NCBI RefSeq assembly: GCF_002072105.2
Contig: NZ_MTBC01000001.1
Location: 558,001 to 622,000, forward strand
Length of the DNA stretch: 64,000 bases
Source: Croceivirga radicis
Lineage (GTDB): Bacteria; Bacteroidota; Bacteroidia; Flavobacteriales; Flavobacteriaceae
Reading direction: 5' to 3'
The notes beneath the pieces are model-generated. The model had not been told where the DNA came from, made no database searches, and saw nothing but the letters and a program-made list of their open reading frames with translations. Positions 19,084 to 27,444 of the stretch are shown here, one piece after another. The first letter of the stretch is position 1. The number at the start of each line of letters is the position of its first letter. The position numbers were made by a program, and so were the translations under genes.

Positions 19084-20340
19084 TTAATCTTCTAAGTATA
19101 GAATGTCTTTGTCTTTGTAATCGTTGTAAGAAGATGTTATTACCCTGTCTCCTGCTTGTAGGCCGTCTAAAACCTCATAAAAGTGTGCATTGACTTTACC
19201 AATGGTAATACTGCGTTTTACGGCTTTACTATCACTGGTAAGTACAAAAACAAATTGGCCGCCGCTCGAGGTATAAAAAGTGCCTTTAGGTAATAATAAA
19301 GCCGATTTTTCCTCTTTTGAAAGGTATAGTTTAACAGGAACTGTCATTCCTTGGTTTATACTCTTGGGCGCTTTTTCTTTAAAATTCAATTCTACTTGAA
19401 ATTTGCCATTGACCACCTCTGCCACTACATTTTTTATGAATAAAGGGTATAGACTGTCGTTCAATTCCAAATGTGCCTCTTGCCCTTTGGCTACGTCATT
19501 AAAATAATACTCATCTGCTGCTAAAACTAACTTATAGCCATCTTGCATGTCTAATTTGCCAATAAGCTCACTTTTGTTATACGATTTTCCAAGGATGGGA
19601 TTAAAAGAAGAAAGCAGCCCAGATGCCGGTGCCTTAACAATGAAATTTTCTTTGTTCTGTCTTAATTGTTCTAGACTTTCTTCCATTTTGGTAATGGATG
19701 CGTTTATCAAATGCAACTGATTGGCCCGGTCCTGTTGCTCCTTTTTAACATGGACCTTAATATTTTGCTGTTGTTTGGATTGAAAGCTATAGGTTTCTTG
19801 CGATTTTAAGTAGTCATTTTTACTAATAACACCTTTTCTATATAATGTGGTATCCATGCTATATTGGCGTTCTGCATTGTTGTAATTGTAGGTCATTTCT
19901 ATTAAATCCCGATCCAATAGCATTTGCTGATTTTTTATGGCGATTCTGGTATTTCTTAGGTTGTTTATTTGTTCTATTATGGCTGTTTCTTGGGTAAGGT
20001 AGCCCAATTCTGCATTAGGGTTGTATAGCTCTAAAAGTAATTGCCCTTCTGTAACTATATCGCCATTTTGTGCATAGATTTTTTTTACAGAACCGCTTTC
20101 TATGGTATTTATTTGTAAGGTATTTAGTGGATGCACTTGTGCGTTAAATAAAGCCATATCTTCAAATAGACCTTTGGTTACCGTTTTAATACGTAACCGC
20201 TCTTTTTTAATCCTAACTTTTTGGTTAGCATCAAAAGCAGACCATAATGCAAAACCCAATAGCAAAAGAGGTAAGGCTATTAGGGCAATCTTTTTAGTAG
20301 GATTCTTCTTTTTTTCTATTTTTTGGTCCATGCTATTCAT
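19084..20340 (-). CDS. Periplasmic adaptor (HlyD/MacA-like membrane-fusion protein)
   Basis: Links the inner-membrane ABC pump to an outer-membrane channel. An N-terminal anchor helix (about 17-34, IALIALPLLLLGFALWSAF) is followed by a lipoyl-like half (SGSVKKIYAQNGDIVTEGQLL), a long helical hairpin (about 110-235), the second lipoyl half (FIVKAPASGLL) and beta-barrel domains, 418 residues in all. It is first in the exporter operon. If transcription begins near 20345 from the sigma-54 promoter, the first ATG has only a 5-base leader and the internal ATG at 20331 (Met4) may be the real start. Confidence 0.92.
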   Translation of the reverse strand: MNSMDQKIEKKKNPTKKIALIALPLLLLGFALWSAFDANQKVRIKKERLRIKTVTKGLFEDMALFNAQVHPLNTLQINTIESGSVKKIYAQNGDIVTEGQLLLELYNPNAELGYLTQETAIIEQINNLRNTRIAIKNQQMLLDRDLIEMTYNYNNAERQYSMDTTLYRKGVISKNDYLKSQETYSFQSKQQQNIKVHVKKEQQDRANQLHLINASITKMEESLEQLRQNKENFIVKAPASGLLSSFNPILGKSYNKSELIGKLDMQDGYKLVLAADEYYFNDVAKGQEAHLELNDSLYPLFIKNVVAEVVNGKFQVELNFKEKAPKSINQGMTVPVKLYLSKEEKSALLLPKGTFYTSSGGQFVFVLTSDSKAVKRSITIGKVNAHFYEVLDGLQAGDRVITSSYNDYKDKDILYLED

Positions 20341-20354
20341 TTTCAGTGGTATGT

Positions 20355-20371
20355 AAGCTTATATCGTGCCA
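20355..20371 (-). promoter_or_regulatory. Sigma-54 (-24/-12) promoter of the exporter operon
   Basis: On the minus strand TGGCACG, 4 bases, AAGCT gives a full match to the -24 element and the invariant GC of the -12 element, with the required 10 bases between GG and GC. The predicted start is near 20345, just before the adaptor gene. A sigma-54 activator is encoded on the other side, and two activator-like sites lie about 97 and 119 bases upstream. Confidence 0.7.
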
Positions 20372-20434
20372 TTAAAATATATATATGTAAGTAGCTGATA
20401 ATCAATGAAAAATAATATTGAATAAATTTTAAAC

Positions 20435-20472
20435 TGTTCATTATCGAACACTTACTTGTTCATTATCGTACA
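20435..20472. promoter_or_regulatory. Tandem activator sites (UAS) for the NtrC-type regulator
   Basis: TGTTCATTATCGAACA (20435-20450) and TGTTCATTATCGTACA (20457-20472) differ in one base. Each has 5-base inverted arms (one mismatch in the second). Their centres are 22 bp apart, two helical turns, so two dimers would sit on the same face. Distance to the sigma-54 promoter is in the range usual for enhancer-binding proteins. They also lie 18-55 bases before the regulator's own ATG, which allows autoregulation. Confidence 0.65.
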
Positions 20473-20489
20473 ACTTGCTAACATTGGGT

Positions 20490-21848
20490 ATGGCAAAGCA
20501 AGAGGCAACCGTACTAATTCTAGATGATGATAAAGACATTCTTTTTTCCATGGAGGTGTTTTTAAAAAGACATTTTAGCAAAGTACTTACAACAACCAAT
20601 CCTAAAGAATTGGTAACAATGCTTAACAAAACAGTCTTGCATTTGGTGGTAATGGATATGAATTTTAGGGCAGGAGACCAAAGTGGTAAAGAAGGTTTGT
20701 ATTGGCTTAAGTTAATAAAAGAACGTTCTCAAGAAACCATGGTGGTGTTAATGACAGCATATGCCAATGTAGATTTAGCGGTGGAAAGTTTAAAAAAAGG
20801 CGCCTTCGATTTTGTTTTAAAACCTTGGGACAATGATAAGCTTTTGGCAACCTTGCAAAAGGGACTTTCTATGGTTAGGTCCAACACGCAGCAAAGCAAA
20901 CTACAAAGCTTATCTAAAAACGGGTTACTACCACAAGAGCATGTTTTGGGTAAGTCCCAACCATTTAAAGAGGTGTTGCATTTGGTAGAAAAAGTGGCAG
21001 ATACGCAAGCCAATGTACTCTTATTGGGAGAAAATGGTACTGGTAAATATGTAATAGCTAAAATGCTACATCAAAATTCTGCCAGAAAAGACAACATATT
21101 TGTACATGTAGATTTGGGTTCGTTAAATGAAAACTTGTTTGAGAGCGAATTGTTCGGCCATGCAAAAGGAGCGTTTACAGATGCTAAAGAAGATAGTTTA
21201 GGACGATTTGAGTTAGCAGATGAGGGAACTTTGTTTTTGGATGAAATAGGAAACTTGCCATTGCATTTGCAGAGCAAATTGTTAACGGTGCTGCAAACCA
21301 AAAAAGTTGTTCGTCTTGGCGAATCAAAAGAAAGAACGGTGAATGTTAGGATTATATGTGCTACCAATATGGATTTGCATCTGATGGTTGCAGAGCAACG
21401 ATTTAGACAAGATCTACTGTATCGTATCAATACCATGGAAATTGTATTGCCTGCATTACGGGAGCGTACTGGCGATGTAGCGCTATTGGCACATCATTTT
21501 TTAGAAAAGAACAAACGCAAATATCAAAAAGGCCGCTTGCAATTTTCTATGGAAGCGTTAAACGCTATGAAAAAGTATCATTGGCCCGGAAATATTAGAG
21601 AATTAGAACACATTGTAGAGCGCGCGGTTATTTTAAGTGAAGAAAATGAAATTCAAGAATCCGATTTACGATTTGGTCCAGCGGTTACCCCAAAAGAAAC
21701 GGTTAAAAATTTAAATTTAGAGGCTACCGAAAAACATTTGATACAATTGGCTTTAAAGAAGCATACGGGTAATGTAAGTAAGGCCGCAAAGGAATTGGGT
21801 ATTACAAGAGCCGCTTTGTATAGGCGGATGGAAAAACATAATTTGTGA
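20490..21848 (+). CDS. Sigma-54-dependent response regulator, NtrC family
   Basis: Activator with receiver domain (about 1-120, VLILDDDKDILFS, phospho-Asp in VVMDMNF), AAA+ domain (about 140-370) and Fis-type helix-turn-helix (NVSKAAKELGITRAALYRRM). Walker A is GENGTGKY. The sigma-54 contact loop reads GAFTDA where most family members have GAFTGA. The ATG at 20490 is chosen because MAKQEATVLILDDD starts a receiver domain directly; an in-frame TTG at 20475 would add five residues. The kinase gene follows after 7 bases. It probably activates the divergent exporter operon. Confidence 0.93.
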   Translation: MAKQEATVLILDDDKDILFSMEVFLKRHFSKVLTTTNPKELVTMLNKTVLHLVVMDMNFRAGDQSGKEGLYWLKLIKERSQETMVVLMTAYANVDLAVESLKKGAFDFVLKPWDNDKLLATLQKGLSMVRSNTQQSKLQSLSKNGLLPQEHVLGKSQPFKEVLHLVEKVADTQANVLLLGENGTGKYVIAKMLHQNSARKDNIFVHVDLGSLNENLFESELFGHAKGAFTDAKEDSLGRFELADEGTLFLDEIGNLPLHLQSKLLTVLQTKKVVRLGESKERTVNVRIICATNMDLHLMVAEQRFRQDLLYRINTMEIVLPALRERTGDVALLAHHFLEKNKRKYQKGRLQFSMEALNAMKKYHWPGNIRELEHIVERAVILSEENEIQESDLRFGPAVTPKETVKNLNLEATEKHLIQLALKKHTGNVSKAAKELGITRAALYRRMEKHNL

Positions 21849-21855
21849 GTATAAC

Positions 21856-23187
21856 ATGCGCTACTTTAATACTTTCTTTTGGTTTTGTCTTGTGCTGATT
21901 GCCATAGGTATTTCTGCCGCCGTCTATTATGGTTTGCAGGGTTTTCTCTTTCTACCACTTTTTTTAATCGTGCTTTGCATTAGTATAGGGGGCTTGCTTT
22001 TGTGGCGTATTAAAAATGGCTATTTAAGAACCACGCAAGTAATACAAGCATTAGTACAAGAAGACTATGCGTTTAAAGTGCCAGAAAATCAATTACCAGC
22101 TGCATTAGCTTCGCCCTTGCAAATATTATATGGTAACTTAAAATCGGCCAAAAAGAATGCAGATGCCCAAAAAATAGTGTATGAAGGTATTATAGAAGCT
22201 ATGGATACGGGTATCCTTATTTTAAGAAAAGGGGATGACAAGCTTTTTTTTGCTAACGGAGCGTTTTTTCAACTTTTACAAATGCCTAGGTATAACAAAT
22301 GGCAAAATGCTTCACGCGAATTAAAAGCCTTTGATGCGTATTTTCAGGAAGAAAATTGGAAGAATATAAAGGATGTAATAACCCTGAATATTAATGGTAA
22401 AGAAAGTGATTTTTCTTTGCGAACCTTTATTTCTTACATCCATAATCAGGCTTATTTGGTAGTAAATTTAGATGCCATACAGAGTTTAATAGAAAAAAAA
22501 GAGAAAGAAGCTTGGTTCAATTTGATGAAGGTGATGAGTCATGAAATAATCAATACCATGGCGCCCATACAGCCATTAGCTAATAATTTAGAATTTCTAT
22601 TAGCAGAACATAAATCTGGCTTAGGCGATAGTTACACCGATGTTAAACAAAGTGTAGAAACCATTCAAAAGCGCTCCAAACATTTATTGGATTTTATAGA
22701 TACCTACCGCATGTTGGCAGAATTGCCTACGCCTAAGTTAGAGTGGGTTACGGTTACTAATTTATTAGAAGGTAGTCTGTCTTTGTTAAGGGGTTTGTTG
22801 CAAGAAAAAGGTATTGAGGTCAACGTAACTATACCTAATGATAAATTGCGGGTATACGTAGATGCTAAACAGATAGAACAGGTACTCATAAACCTGCTTA
22901 CTAATTGTGTGTATGCATTAGATGGCATAAGCAACCCTAAAATTGACTTTACTGCGGAACAACAGGAGCAAAAAGTGGTTTTTACCATTGCGGACAATGG
23001 TAAAGGCATAGCCGCTAGTTTAAAGCGAGATGTATTTGTTCCCTTCTTTACAACCCGTAAAAACGGTTCGGGAATTGGATTAAGTTTAAGTAGAAATATA
23101 ATGAATGCCCACAACGGTAGTATACATTTTACAAGTAAAGCTGGTACTACCCAATTTTACCTTGGTTTTAAGATGCCAAATCATTGA
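21856..23187 (+). CDS. Sensor histidine kinase, NtrB/ZraS-like
   Basis: Cognate kinase of the upstream response regulator. Two membrane helices lie at about 4-23 and 27-50 with almost no periplasmic loop between them, so it may sense the membrane or an intracellular signal. A PAS-like region (about 105-205) precedes the H-box KVMSHEIINTMAPIQ and the HATPase domain (QVLINLLTNCVYAL, DNGKGI, GSGIGLSLSRNI). Length is 443 residues. Its 3' end overlaps the convergent recX gene by 20 bases. Confidence 0.92.
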   Translation: MRYFNTFFWFCLVLIAIGISAAVYYGLQGFLFLPLFLIVLCISIGGLLLWRIKNGYLRTTQVIQALVQEDYAFKVPENQLPAALASPLQILYGNLKSAKKNADAQKIVYEGIIEAMDTGILILRKGDDKLFFANGAFFQLLQMPRYNKWQNASRELKAFDAYFQEENWKNIKDVITLNINGKESDFSLRTFISYIHNQAYLVVNLDAIQSLIEKKEKEAWFNLMKVMSHEIINTMAPIQPLANNLEFLLAEHKSGLGDSYTDVKQSVETIQKRSKHLLDFIDTYRMLAELPTPKLEWVTVTNLLEGSLSLLRGLLQEKGIEVNVTIPNDKLRVYVDAKQIEQVLINLLTNCVYALDGISNPKIDFTAEQQEQKVVFTIADNGKGIAASLKRDVFVPFFTTRKNGSGIGLSLSRNIMNAHNGSIHFTSKAGTTQFYLGFKMPNH

Positions 23188-23638
23188 TTTTCTCGTAAAT
23201 AAGGTGGCTTTCCCAACCCCTATACAACAAATAATCTAACAGTTTTTTTTTACGTTTCTGAGGCGGTAAACCTTGGGTTTGTTCCCATTTTTTGTCTGCC
23301 AATTCATGAAAAACAGTGTGGTAATCTGCTTCTATTTCTTTTAAGGCCGTTTTTATATTGTAGTGCGATATTTGCCTTAGCTTAAGTTCTGTCGTGATAC
23401 GATTTCTACCCCATTTTTTGTACTTGAATTTTCCTCTAGCATAGCTTTGGGCAAAACGTTCCTCATTTAGATAATTTTCTTGAATCAAGTGGGCAATTAT
23501 ATGGTCAATAGCCTGCGGAATCATGCGCATACCTTTTAATTTGACTACCACTTCTTTGTGGCAGCGATCTTGGTAAGCGCAATATGATTCTAATTTTCTT
23601 GTGGCTTCTTCTACCGTAAAACTTGGGGTGTTTTGCAT
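23168..23638 (-). CDS. recX: Regulatory protein RecX
   Basis: Small all-helical modulator of RecA filaments. The sequence shows the family pattern of three-helix repeats: YCAYQDRCHKEVVVKLKGM, LIQENYLNEERFAQSYARGK and KWGRNRITTELKLRQIS. The start is taken at the ATG at 23638 (MQNTPSFTVEEATRKLE, 156 residues), because the 12 extra residues of the longer frame are hydrophobic and unlike the family. recA is not nearby. It is separated from the RNase gene by a terminator. Confidence 0.88.
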   Translation of the reverse strand: MQNTPSFTVEEATRKLESYCAYQDRCHKEVVVKLKGMRMIPQAIDHIIAHLIQENYLNEERFAQSYARGKFKYKKWGRNRITTELKLRQISHYNIKTALKEIEADYHTVFHELADKKWEQTQGLPPQKRKKKLLDYLLYRGWESHLIYEKINDLAS

Positions 23639-23663
23639 GCTATAAATGTATAAAAACAAAAAA

Positions 23664-23695
23664 AGCGACTCCAAATAAATGAAGTCGCTTTTTTT
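23664..23695 (-). terminator. Terminator of the RNase E/G gene
   Basis: AGCGACT/AGTCGCT hairpin with A and T runs on both sides, directly after the RNase stop codon on the minus strand and before recX. Confidence 0.8.
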
Positions 23696-25241
23696 AACTA
23701 AGAGTTTTCCCTTCCTTATCCTTAAAACGATATTCTAAGTATGTGTATGCATCCCTGGGCTGAATTTTTACCCATTTCTTATGTTCTAAAAACCATTTAG
23801 AACGTATAGATGGGAAACCTTTGGTTAGGTAAGCCGCAATAAAGGGATGTATATTAAGGGTAATACTTTTGTCCTTGGCCGCACCCTTTAAGATGCGTTC
23901 TAGGTGAGCGTTAATCTTATCTATCAAAACTATAGGGGCTTCTACCTCCTGGCCATTACCGCTAGGGTTAGCTTCACTAGTTTTGATATTCATTTCTGGA
24001 CGCACACGTTGCCTAGTAATCTGTACTAGACCAAATTTACTCGGAGGTAAAATTTTATGTTTTGCCCTGTCGTCTTTCATTTCATCTCTTAGGTGATCAA
24101 AAAGTTTTCTTCTATGTTCACCTTTGGTCATGTCAATGAAGTCTACAACAATGATACCGCCCATATCTCTTAAACGTAATTGTCTTGCAATTTCTGTAGC
24201 AGCCAGTAAATTCACTTCTAATGCAGTGTCTTCTTGGTTTTTGGCTTTATTAGATCTATTGCCACTATTTACGTCTATTACGTGTAATGCTTCGGTATGC
24301 TCAATTACCAAATAAGCACCACGGCTCATGGATGCGGTACGTCCAAATGAAGTTTTAATCTGTCGTTCTATTCCAAATTTTTCAAAAATTGGAGCAGAAC
24401 CGGAATATAATTTTACAATGGATTCCTTGTCAGGAGCTATTTCGTGCAGATAATCCTTGATGTTGTCATGAAGCTCTTCATCATCAACATGTATACCAGT
24501 AAAGGTATCGTTAAATACATCCCTAAGTATAGAAGAAGCTCTATTGAGTTCTATTAGTACCTTGGATGGATGATTGGCCTTATGCAAGGTTTTGCACATT
24601 GCTGTCCATTTATTCAGCAAATTTTGAAGGTCTTTATCTAATTCCGCGACTTTCTTGCCTTTGGCAACGGTGCGTATGATTACACCGAAACCTTTTGGTT
24701 TAATACTGGTTACCAATCTTTTTAAGCGCTCTTTTTCTTCCCTACTTTCAATTTTTTGGGATACAGATACGCGTTCTGAAAATGGGACCATAACTAAATA
24801 ACGCCCAGCAATGGATAATTCCGAGCTTATTCTTGGTCCTTTGGTAGAAATTGGTTCTTTAACAATTTGTACCAGAATAGATTGGTTGGCCTTGACAACA
24901 TCGTTGATGGTGCCATTTTTATCAATGTCTTTTTCAAACGGAAAATTCTTTAGAGAAAAATCTTTTAGCCTACCGCTTCTGGCTTGTTTCACAAACTTTA
25001 ACATGGTAGAAAGTTGTGGGCCTAGATCGTGGTAGTGCAGAAATGCGTCTTTCTCGTACCCTACATTTACAAAGGCGGCGTTTAAACCGGTTACAGGTTT
25101 TCTGATTTTGGCTAGAAAAATATCGCCAACAGAAAAGCTGTTGTTGTCCTCTTCTTTATGTAGCTCGGTAAGTTTTCCATCTTTAAGTAAGGCAAAATCT
25201 ACGGCGTCAGAACTAGATCTTACGATTAATTCTCTATTCAC
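23694..25241 (-). CDS. rng: Ribonuclease E/G family protein
   Basis: Endoribonuclease for RNA decay and rRNA processing. An S1 RNA-binding domain (VGDIFLAKIRKPVTGLNAAFVNVGYEKDAFLHYHDL) is followed by the RNase E/G catalytic core. The DNase-like metal site is visible in HVIDVNSGNRS and GGIIVVDFIDM. At about 515 residues it is RNase G-sized, without the long degradosome tail of enteric RNase E. GTG at 25241 gives VNRELIVRSSSDAVDFALL, the usual flavobacterial N-terminus; an ATG at 25292 would add 17 residues. A 16-bp palindrome at 25302-25317 may lie in its leader. Confidence 0.93.
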   Translation of the reverse strand: MNRELIVRSSSDAVDFALLKDGKLTELHKEEDNNSFSVGDIFLAKIRKPVTGLNAAFVNVGYEKDAFLHYHDLGPQLSTMLKFVKQARSGRLKDFSLKNFPFEKDIDKNGTINDVVKANQSILVQIVKEPISTKGPRISSELSIAGRYLVMVPFSERVSVSQKIESREEKERLKRLVTSIKPKGFGVIIRTVAKGKKVAELDKDLQNLLNKWTAMCKTLHKANHPSKVLIELNRASSILRDVFNDTFTGIHVDDEELHDNIKDYLHEIAPDKESIVKLYSGSAPIFEKFGIERQIKTSFGRTASMSRGAYLVIEHTEALHVIDVNSGNRSNKAKNQEDTALEVNLLAATEIARQLRLRDMGGIIVVDFIDMTKGEHRRKLFDHLRDEMKDDRAKHKILPPSKFGLVQITRQRVRPEMNIKTSEANPSGNGQEVEAPIVLIDKINAHLERILKGAAKDKSITLNIHPFIAAYLTKGFPSIRSKWFLEHKKWVKIQPRDAYTYLEYRFKDKEGKTLS

Positions 25242-25301
25242 CTTTTTAAATTTGTACCTACGCCCTGTATAAGGGTATAGATGATTAAACAATTATGTTT
25301 G

Positions 25302-25317
25302 TCGATTAGCTAATCGA
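25302..25317. promoter_or_regulatory. 16-bp perfect palindrome upstream of the RNase gene
   Basis: TCGATTAGCTAATCGA is a perfect 8+8 palindrome, 61-76 bases before the proposed GTG start. It could be an operator or an RNA hairpin in the leader of the RNase mRNA. Confidence 0.35.
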
Positions 25318-25370
25318 AATTCAAATTATTGTTGGACCCGTAATGTCAATGAACGTATTCTTTTAAAAAG

Positions 25371-25398
25371 AAAAAAGTAGTCTATCGACTACTTTTTC
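25371..25398. terminator. Terminator overlapping the end of the small basic protein gene
   Basis: Perfect 11+11 inverted repeat AAAAAGTAGTC/GACTACTTTTT with a TATC loop. The TAG stop codon of the 29-residue gene lies inside the stem. A and T tracts on both sides make it bidirectional. Confidence 0.85.
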
Positions 25399-25478
25399 TT
25401 GTGTCGGTTGGCTCTTCTACGCTTTTTTCTTTTGTGCGTTGCCACCTTATGTCTTTTTCTTTTTTTACCACTCGGCAT
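25389..25478 (-). CDS. 29-residue basic protein, AURKAIP1/COX24 (mS38-like) type
   Basis: A small gene reading MPSGKKRKRHKVATHKRKKR and ending RRANRHKKK before a TAG stop. Over half of the residues are Lys, Arg or His. Such 29-30 residue proteins are conserved in Bacteroidota and resemble the C-terminal domain of mitochondrial ribosomal protein mS38 (AURKAIP1/COX24), so a ribosomal role is likely. This is from recall of the sequence pattern, not a search. The stop codon is within the terminator stem. It follows the HU gene by 20 bases on the same strand and is probably cotranscribed. Confidence 0.8.
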   Translation of the reverse strand: MPSGKKRKRHKVATHKRKKRRRANRHKKK

Positions 25479-25498
25479 ACAGCGTTGCTTTTATATTA

Positions 25499-25789
25499 TT
25501 ACTTAACTTGAACATTACTCTTAACTCCCTCTACAAACACTTTAGCAGGTTTAAATGCTGGTATGTTGTGTGCAGGAATTTTAATCGTCGTATTTTTTGA
25601 AATATTTCTTCCGGTTTTCTCGGCTCTAGTTTTGATAATGAAACTTCCAAAACCTCTAAGGTAAACATTATCACCATTCTCCAAGGATGTCTTAACCTCT
25701 TCCATAAAGGACTCTACAGTCGCTTGTACATCACCTTTCTCAATACCCAGCTTCTCTGAGATTTTAGAAACAATATCCGCTTTCGTCAT
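25499..25789 (-). CDS. HU/IHF-family DNA-binding protein
   Basis: Nucleoid protein that bends DNA. The sequence follows the HU fold through 96 residues: MTKADIVSKISEKLGI, then VYLRGFGSFIIKTRAEKTGRN and the beta-arm region IPAHNIPAFKPAKVF. Near-normal HU length with a short basic tail. Its promoter has the -7 box TATATTTG (25837-25830, minus). It is divergent from mutY and followed by the 29-residue basic protein gene. Confidence 0.95.
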   Translation of the reverse strand: MTKADIVSKISEKLGIEKGDVQATVESFMEEVKTSLENGDNVYLRGFGSFIIKTRAEKTGRNISKNTTIKIPAHNIPAFKPAKVFVEGVKSNVQVK

Positions 25790-25829
25790 TTTCCGTTATA
25801 ATTATTAATAGGTTTTTTAAATTGGCTTG

Positions 25830-25837
25830 CAAATATA
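25830..25837 (-). promoter_or_regulatory. -7 element of the HU promoter
   Basis: TATATTTG on the minus strand is a full match to TAnnTTTG, about 41 bases before the HU ATG. The -33 element is weak. Confidence 0.5.
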
Positions 25838-25908
25838 TAAATGTTTTATATAACGCCCTAAAATTTAAGTATATAAACTGTTTCATCCTTTAGATAGTAT
25901 TTTCCTAC

Positions 25909-26940
25909 ATGAATTTTTCTCAAAAAATATTGCGCTGGTACCAAGAAAACAAGCGGGATTTGCCGTGGCGAATCACCATAAATGCCTACAACATTTGGCT
26001 TTCAGAAATTATGCTGCAACAGACAAGAGTAGCTCAAGGAATACCTTATTATGAAAAATTTATAAGGCATTACCCTACTGTTTTTGACATGGCAAAAGCA
26101 GATGAAGAAGAAATTTTAAAACTTTGGCAGGGTTTAGGTTATTATTCCAGGGCCAGGAACATGCATGCTACAGCTAAATATATAGTGCAACATTATAATG
26201 GTAAGTTTCCAAGTACGTATAAAGAACTAATAGAACTAAAAGGCATTGGTGATTATACGGCTAGCGCAATTGCATCTATATCTTTTGGTCAAAAAGAAGC
26301 GGTCTTAGACGGTAATGTGTTTAGGGTGCTGGCACGCTATTTTGGTATAGCGTTGCCTATTAACGAAACGGAAGGAAAAAAATATTTTAAAGAACTTGCC
26401 ATAAGTTTACTTCCCAAAACAGATTTAAGAGATTACAACCAAGGTATTATGGAGTTCGGGGCCATACAGTGTGCGCCCAGAAACCCAGATTGTTCTAAAT
26501 GTCCATTAAAAGATAGTTGTAAGGCTTTACAAGATAACAATGTTTCTCAACTACCGGTAAAAATCAAAAAGGGAAAGATAAAAAACAGGTACTTTAATTA
26601 TTTGGTTTTTTTGGACCAAAAGAATAATACATTAATGGAGCAAAGAACAGGTAAGGGTATCTGGCAAAACCTGTATCAATTTCCGTTATTGGAAAGCAAT
26701 AATAAAATAACTTTAGACGAGGTTGAAACATATGTTTTGAATCGGTTTGGAGAAATGGAAAAGATTCATCTTTACAATTCTGAAGCCGTGGTTCATAAAT
26801 TATCCCATCAGCATTTAATAACTCACTTTTGGATTGTAGAAAAGACCAATTTAGGAGATACTGCGGTGTCTATAGAAGATGCAAGACAATTTCCAGTGCC
26901 AGTTTTAATCGCACAATTCATGGAGCGCTTTAAATTTTAG
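25909..26940 (+). CDS. mutY: A/G-specific adenine glycosylase MutY
   Basis: Removes adenine mispaired with 8-oxoguanine. The HhH-GPD fold shows the catalytic Glu region (LSEIMLQQTRV), the helix-hairpin-helix ELKGIGDYTASAIA and the catalytic Asp (AVLDGNVFRV). The 4Fe-4S cluster pattern C-x6-C-x2-C-x5-C is intact (CAPRNPDCSKCPLKDSC). A C-terminal NUDIX-like 8-oxoG recognition domain spans about 230-343. Length 343 residues is normal. ssb follows 14 bases after the stop codon. Confidence 0.97.
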   Translation: MNFSQKILRWYQENKRDLPWRITINAYNIWLSEIMLQQTRVAQGIPYYEKFIRHYPTVFDMAKADEEEILKLWQGLGYYSRARNMHATAKYIVQHYNGKFPSTYKELIELKGIGDYTASAIASISFGQKEAVLDGNVFRVLARYFGIALPINETEGKKYFKELAISLLPKTDLRDYNQGIMEFGAIQCAPRNPDCSKCPLKDSCKALQDNNVSQLPVKIKKGKIKNRYFNYLVFLDQKNNTLMEQRTGKGIWQNLYQFPLLESNNKITLDEVETYVLNRFGEMEKIHLYNSEAVVHKLSHQHLITHFWIVEKTNLGDTAVSIEDARQFPVPVLIAQFMERFKF

Positions 26941-26954
26941 TATTTTTGACCATT

Positions 26955-27425
26955 ATGAGCGGAACATTAAACAAAGTAATGCTAATAGGGCATTTAGGAG
27001 ACGAGGTTAAAGTACATTATTTTGAAGGTGGCGGATGTATTGGTAGGTTTCCGTTGGCAACAAATGAAACATATACAAATAGAACCACTGGAGAACGAGT
27101 AACCAATACGGATTGGCACAATATTGTTGTACGAAACAAAGCGGCAGAAGTTTGCGAAAAATACCTTAAAAAGGGCGATAAGGTCTATGTAGAAGGTCGT
27201 CTTAAGAATAGGCAATGGCAAGGTGAAGATGGTAATACAAGGTATGCAACAGAAGTGCACGTACAAGATTTTACTTTCTTGACCAATAAAAATGATAGTG
27301 GGTCACAAGGAGGTTCTAGCCAAAGTTCTGCAGCTACTTCTAGTGGGAGTAGTAACCAGGGTTATACAATGCCAGAGCAAAAAACTCCACTTCAAGAAAC
27401 TGAAGAAGACGATTTACCGTTTTAA
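26955..27425 (+). CDS. ssb: Single-stranded DNA-binding protein
   Basis: OB-fold protein that coats ssDNA. Residues 1-110 hold the SSB fold (MSGTLNKVMLIGHLGDEV, TDWHNIVVRNKAAEVCEKYL, GDKVYVEGRLKNRQWQ). A Ser/Gly/Gln-rich linker leads to the acidic tip EEDDLPF that recruits partner proteins. The ATG at 26955 is used (156 residues); an in-frame TTG at 26946 would add three residues. It sits between mutY and gldE. Confidence 0.96.
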   Translation: MSGTLNKVMLIGHLGDEVKVHYFEGGGCIGRFPLATNETYTNRTTGERVTNTDWHNIVVRNKAAEVCEKYLKKGDKVYVEGRLKNRQWQGEDGNTRYATEVHVQDFTFLTNKNDSGSQGGSSQSSAATSSGSSNQGYTMPEQKTPLQETEEDDLPF

Positions 27426-27444
27426 TAGACCTAAATTTATATAA

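Noticed and set aside
26941-26948. TATTTTTG as a promoter for ssb
   Set aside because: It matches the -7 consensus but lies only 7 bases before the ssb ATG and over the mutY stop region; transcription would start within or after the start codon.
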